A DNA stretch of 64,000 bases, taken from Mesorhizobium sp. Its GTDB lineage: Bacteria; Pseudomonadota; Alphaproteobacteria; Rhizobiales; Rhizobiaceae. Below are positions 62,101 through 64,000 of this stretch, piece by piece. Where the stretch lies: NCBI GenBank assembly GCA_004020315.1, contig SAQG01000003.1, forward strand, positions 124,001-188,000. The letters are read 5' to 3'. A program made the translations under genes and the position numbers. The notes under the pieces were generated by a model. It was given only the letters and a program-made list of their open reading frames with translations, was not told where the DNA came from and did no database searches. The first letter of the stretch is position 1. Each line of letters begins with the position of its first letter.

Positions 62101-62427
62101 ATGGCTGAGTTTTCGCTCTCCGATCTGGAGACAATCATCAGGGAACGCGTGCATTCCGACGATCCGGATTCGTGGACGGCAAAGCTGTTCGCGCGCGGCA
62201 TGGACAAGGCGGCGCAGAAGTTCGGCGAAGAGGCGGTCGAAACAGTGATCGCCGCCGTTGGGGGTGACAGACAAGCCCTCGTTTCGGAAAGCGCCGATCT
62301 CATCTATCATTGGCTCGTCGTCCTGGGTGTTGCCGGCGTTCCGCTTGCCGATGTCCTGACCGAACTCGAACGCCGCACCGGTCGTTCGGGCATCGCCGAA
62401 AAGGCGTCTCGGCAGGACCGGGGCTGA
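62101..62427 (+). CDS. hisE: Phosphoribosyl-ATP pyrophosphohydrolase HisE
   Basis: A 108-residue MazG-like all-helical enzyme that hydrolyses PR-ATP, step two of histidine synthesis. It shows [45 protein letters not shown] near the start, with the Glu-rich metal site EEAVE, and [13 protein letters not shown]. It is a free-standing protein, not fused to HisI. Confidence 0.96.
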   Translation: MAEFSLSDLETIIRERVHSDDPDSWTAKLFARGMDKAAQKFGEEAVETVIAAVGGDRQALVSESADLIYHWLVVLGVAGVPLADVLTELERRTGRSGIAEKASRQDRG

Positions 62428-62449
62428 TCGCTGGAGGTTAGGAAACTCG

Positions 62450-63409
62450 ATGGACCAGCTCGCCCCCACCGAGAAATATTCGCCCTTCCGTTTTTTCTCG
62501 GCGGAACAATGGTCGCAGTTCCGCGCCGACACGCCGATGACGCTCGGCGAGGACGAGATCCGTCGCCTGCGTTCGCTCAACGATCCGGTCGACCTCGAAG
62601 AGGTCAAGCGCATCTACCTTTCGCTGTCGCGGCTGTTGTCGGCGCATGTCGAGGCGAGCCAACTGCTGTTCAGGCAGCGCCAGGCCTTCTTCAACGCGGT
62701 GGATGTCGTCAAAACGCCCTTCATCATCGGCATTGCCGGCTCTGTCGCGGTCGGCAAATCGACCACGGCGCGCGTGCTCAAGGAATTGCTGGCGCGCTGG
62801 CCGTCGAGCCCCAAGGTCGATCTGATCACTACCGACGGCTTCCTGCTTCCCAACGAAATCCTGCGCCGCAACAATCTGATGGAGCGCAAGGGCTTTCCCG
62901 ACAGCTACGATGTCGGCGCATTGCTGCGTTTCCTGTCGGGCATCAAATCGGCGCAGCGCAATGTCCGCGCGCCAGTCTATTCGCACCTGACCTACGACGT
63001 CGTTCCCGGCGAGTTCCAGACCATCGACCGGCCCGACATATTGATCTTCGAAGGCATCAACGTGCTTCAGCCGGGCAAGCTGCCGAAGGACGGCAAGATC
63101 GTGCCTTTCCTGTCGGATTTCTTCGACTTTGCGATCTATATCGATGCCGAAGAGGAGCTGATTCATCAATGGTACATCGCCCGCTTCATGCGGCTGCGCG
63201 AGACCGCTTTCCGCGATCCGGACTCCTTCTTCCACCGCTATTCGCAGCTTTCGCAAGGCGCGGCCCGCGCCATCGCCGAAGGCCTGTGGGCCAACATCAA
63301 CCTGAAGAATTTGCGCGAGAACATCCTGCCGACGAGAGCCCGCGCCGATCTCATCCTGCGCAAGGGCGCCAATCATCTGGTCGAGGAAGTGGCGCTCAGG
63401 AAGCTGTAA
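62450..63409 (+). CDS. coaA: Type I pantothenate kinase CoaA
   Basis: A 319-residue kinase that phosphorylates pantothenate at the start of CoA synthesis. The P-loop [23 protein letters not shown] is near residue 96, then [27 protein letters not shown], and [10 protein letters not shown]-like [15 protein letters not shown]; typical for the PRK-like family. It lies 22 bases after hisE in the same direction. Confidence 0.97.
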   Translation: MDQLAPTEKYSPFRFFSAEQWSQFRADTPMTLGEDEIRRLRSLNDPVDLEEVKRIYLSLSRLLSAHVEASQLLFRQRQAFFNAVDVVKTPFIIGIAGSVAVGKSTTARVLKELLARWPSSPKVDLITTDGFLLPNEILRRNNLMERKGFPDSYDVGALLRFLSGIKSAQRNVRAPVYSHLTYDVVPGEFQTIDRPDILIFEGINVLQPGKLPKDGKIVPFLSDFFDFAIYIDAEEELIHQWYIARFMRLRETAFRDPDSFFHRYSQLSQGAARAIAEGLWANINLKNLRENILPTRARADLILRKGANHLVEEVALRKL

Positions 63410-63492
63410 CGAAGCGGTTAACGGCGCTTTAGTCAGTGCCCGCTATCGTTCGTTTTGCCATTCCAGAGCATTTGTCGGGAGCCGGTGATCAT

Positions 63493-63981
63493 ATGCCTGC
63501 ATTGCGCCGGCCTGACATTTCCGCCTGGCGCGGCGCGCTTGCTCCGCGCCGGCTCCTCAAATTCGCCTCGGTGGGACTTGCGGCCACAGTCCTCTATGCG
63601 CTTTGCGCAAGCCTCTTCGCCAGTGCCGGGTCAAGATACCTGTCGCCGGCCACCGCCTCCGTCGCCGCCTATGCGGTCGCGGCAATATTCTCCTATCTCG
63701 GCCACAAGTTCTTCACCTTCATGTCGGCTGGCTCGCATCAATTCGAAGCGCCGCGTTTCGCCGTGCTCACCGGTTTCGGTCTTGCCATCGCCTATCTCCT
63801 TCCCATGCTCCTCGTCGGGCAATTCGGCCTGCCGGTCGCGATTCCGATACTGCTCACCTGCATTCTCATTCCGACGGTCAACTTTGTCGTTCTCGAACGC
63901 TGGATCTTTTCCGGCCGTTCAGCGGCGGGCCTGGACGGTGACCCGAAGCGGGTGCCGGCCTTGGGAAAATCCGATGCTTAA
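63493..63981 (+). CDS. GtrA-family membrane protein
   Basis: A 162-residue protein with four membrane helices: RRLLKFASVGLAATVLYALCASLF, ASVAAYAVAAIFSYLGHKFFTF (with the GtrA Phe/His motif), RFAVLTGFGLAIAYLLPMLL and VAIPILLTCILIPTVNFVVLERWIF. GtrA proteins help flip or transfer polyprenyl-linked sugars. ATG 63493 has GGGAG upstream; GTG 63436 is the other choice. The last residues (GDPKRVPALGKSDA) look like the translated end of a GCATGATC-type repeat. Confidence 0.85.
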   Translation: MPALRRPDISAWRGALAPRRLLKFASVGLAATVLYALCASLFASAGSRYLSPATASVAAYAVAAIFSYLGHKFFTFMSAGSHQFEAPRFAVLTGFGLAIAYLLPMLLVGQFGLPVAIPILLTCILIPTVNFVVLERWIFSGRSAAGLDGDPKRVPALGKSDA

Positions 63982-64000
63982 GATGCTTAAAGAGATAGAG

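Overview
The window looks like chromosomal DNA from a Rhizobiales alphaproteobacterium, most probably Mesorhizobium or a close relative. This is inferred from the high-GC coding style, the gene order hslU-hslV / hisB-hisH-hisA-hisF-hisE-coaA, the iolR-iolC-iolD-iolE-iolB inositol cluster with iolC fused to DUF2090, the fused secDF, and short palindromic intergenic repeats of rhizobial type. No tRNA, rRNA, CRISPR array, insertion sequence or phage gene was seen.

Layout. (1) 1-5.1 kb: a sugar-type (CUT2) ABC importer with a short-chain dehydrogenase, divergent from a GlcD-type FAD oxidase cut by the left edge. (2) 5.1-16.5 kb: accessory genes. These include an ArsR/SRPBCC/DHFR-like operon with clear operator palindromes, an ankyrin protein, a NicO-type metal permease beside a gutted MFS gene, and two MFS transporters around an ArsR-rhodanese regulator. 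The 3' end of the rhodanese gene is repeated about 2.2 kb away, bracketing a LysR cassette. (3) 16.6-23.9 kb: secDF, a second ArsR/SRPBCC pair, ddl, and an HxlR regulator divergent from an imine-reductase-like gene. (4) 24.1-27.9 kb: a second CUT2 importer with a double ATPase. (5) 27.9-31.7 kb: a broken Sel1-like gene, then phnN, phnM and a DUF1045 gene.

(6) 31.9-50.6 kb is the metabolic core. The iol operon (iolC-DUF2090, iolD, iolE, DUF3329, iolB) follows iolR, with a GGAA-N6-TTCC site upstream of iolC and a divergent iolY-like dehydrogenase. Next come a DAHP synthase with a newly read aromatic-rich leader peptide and attenuator, an SDR, idhA, a third CUT2 importer and its LacI-type regulator. 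Divergent from that regulator is a mocDEF-like three-component oxygenase (diiron hydroxylase, Rieske ferredoxin, ferredoxin reductase). Together these could import a methylated or aminated inositol (a rhizopine or a plant O-methyl-inositol), demethylate it, and feed the ring into IdhA and the Iol pathway.

(7) 50.7-64 kb: a cupin/SDR pair divergent from an AraC regulator, a DUF1402 protein, hslU, DUF2585, a GNAT acetyltransferase whose start lies in a repeat element, hslV, and the histidine operon. The his operon carries interleaved DUF2628, DUF1330 and arginase-like genes, then coaA and a GtrA-family protein.

Positions are read by eye from the sequence. Start codons were chosen from Shine-Dalgarno (SD) sites and family lengths. 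Functions rest on recognised motifs, not on database searches.
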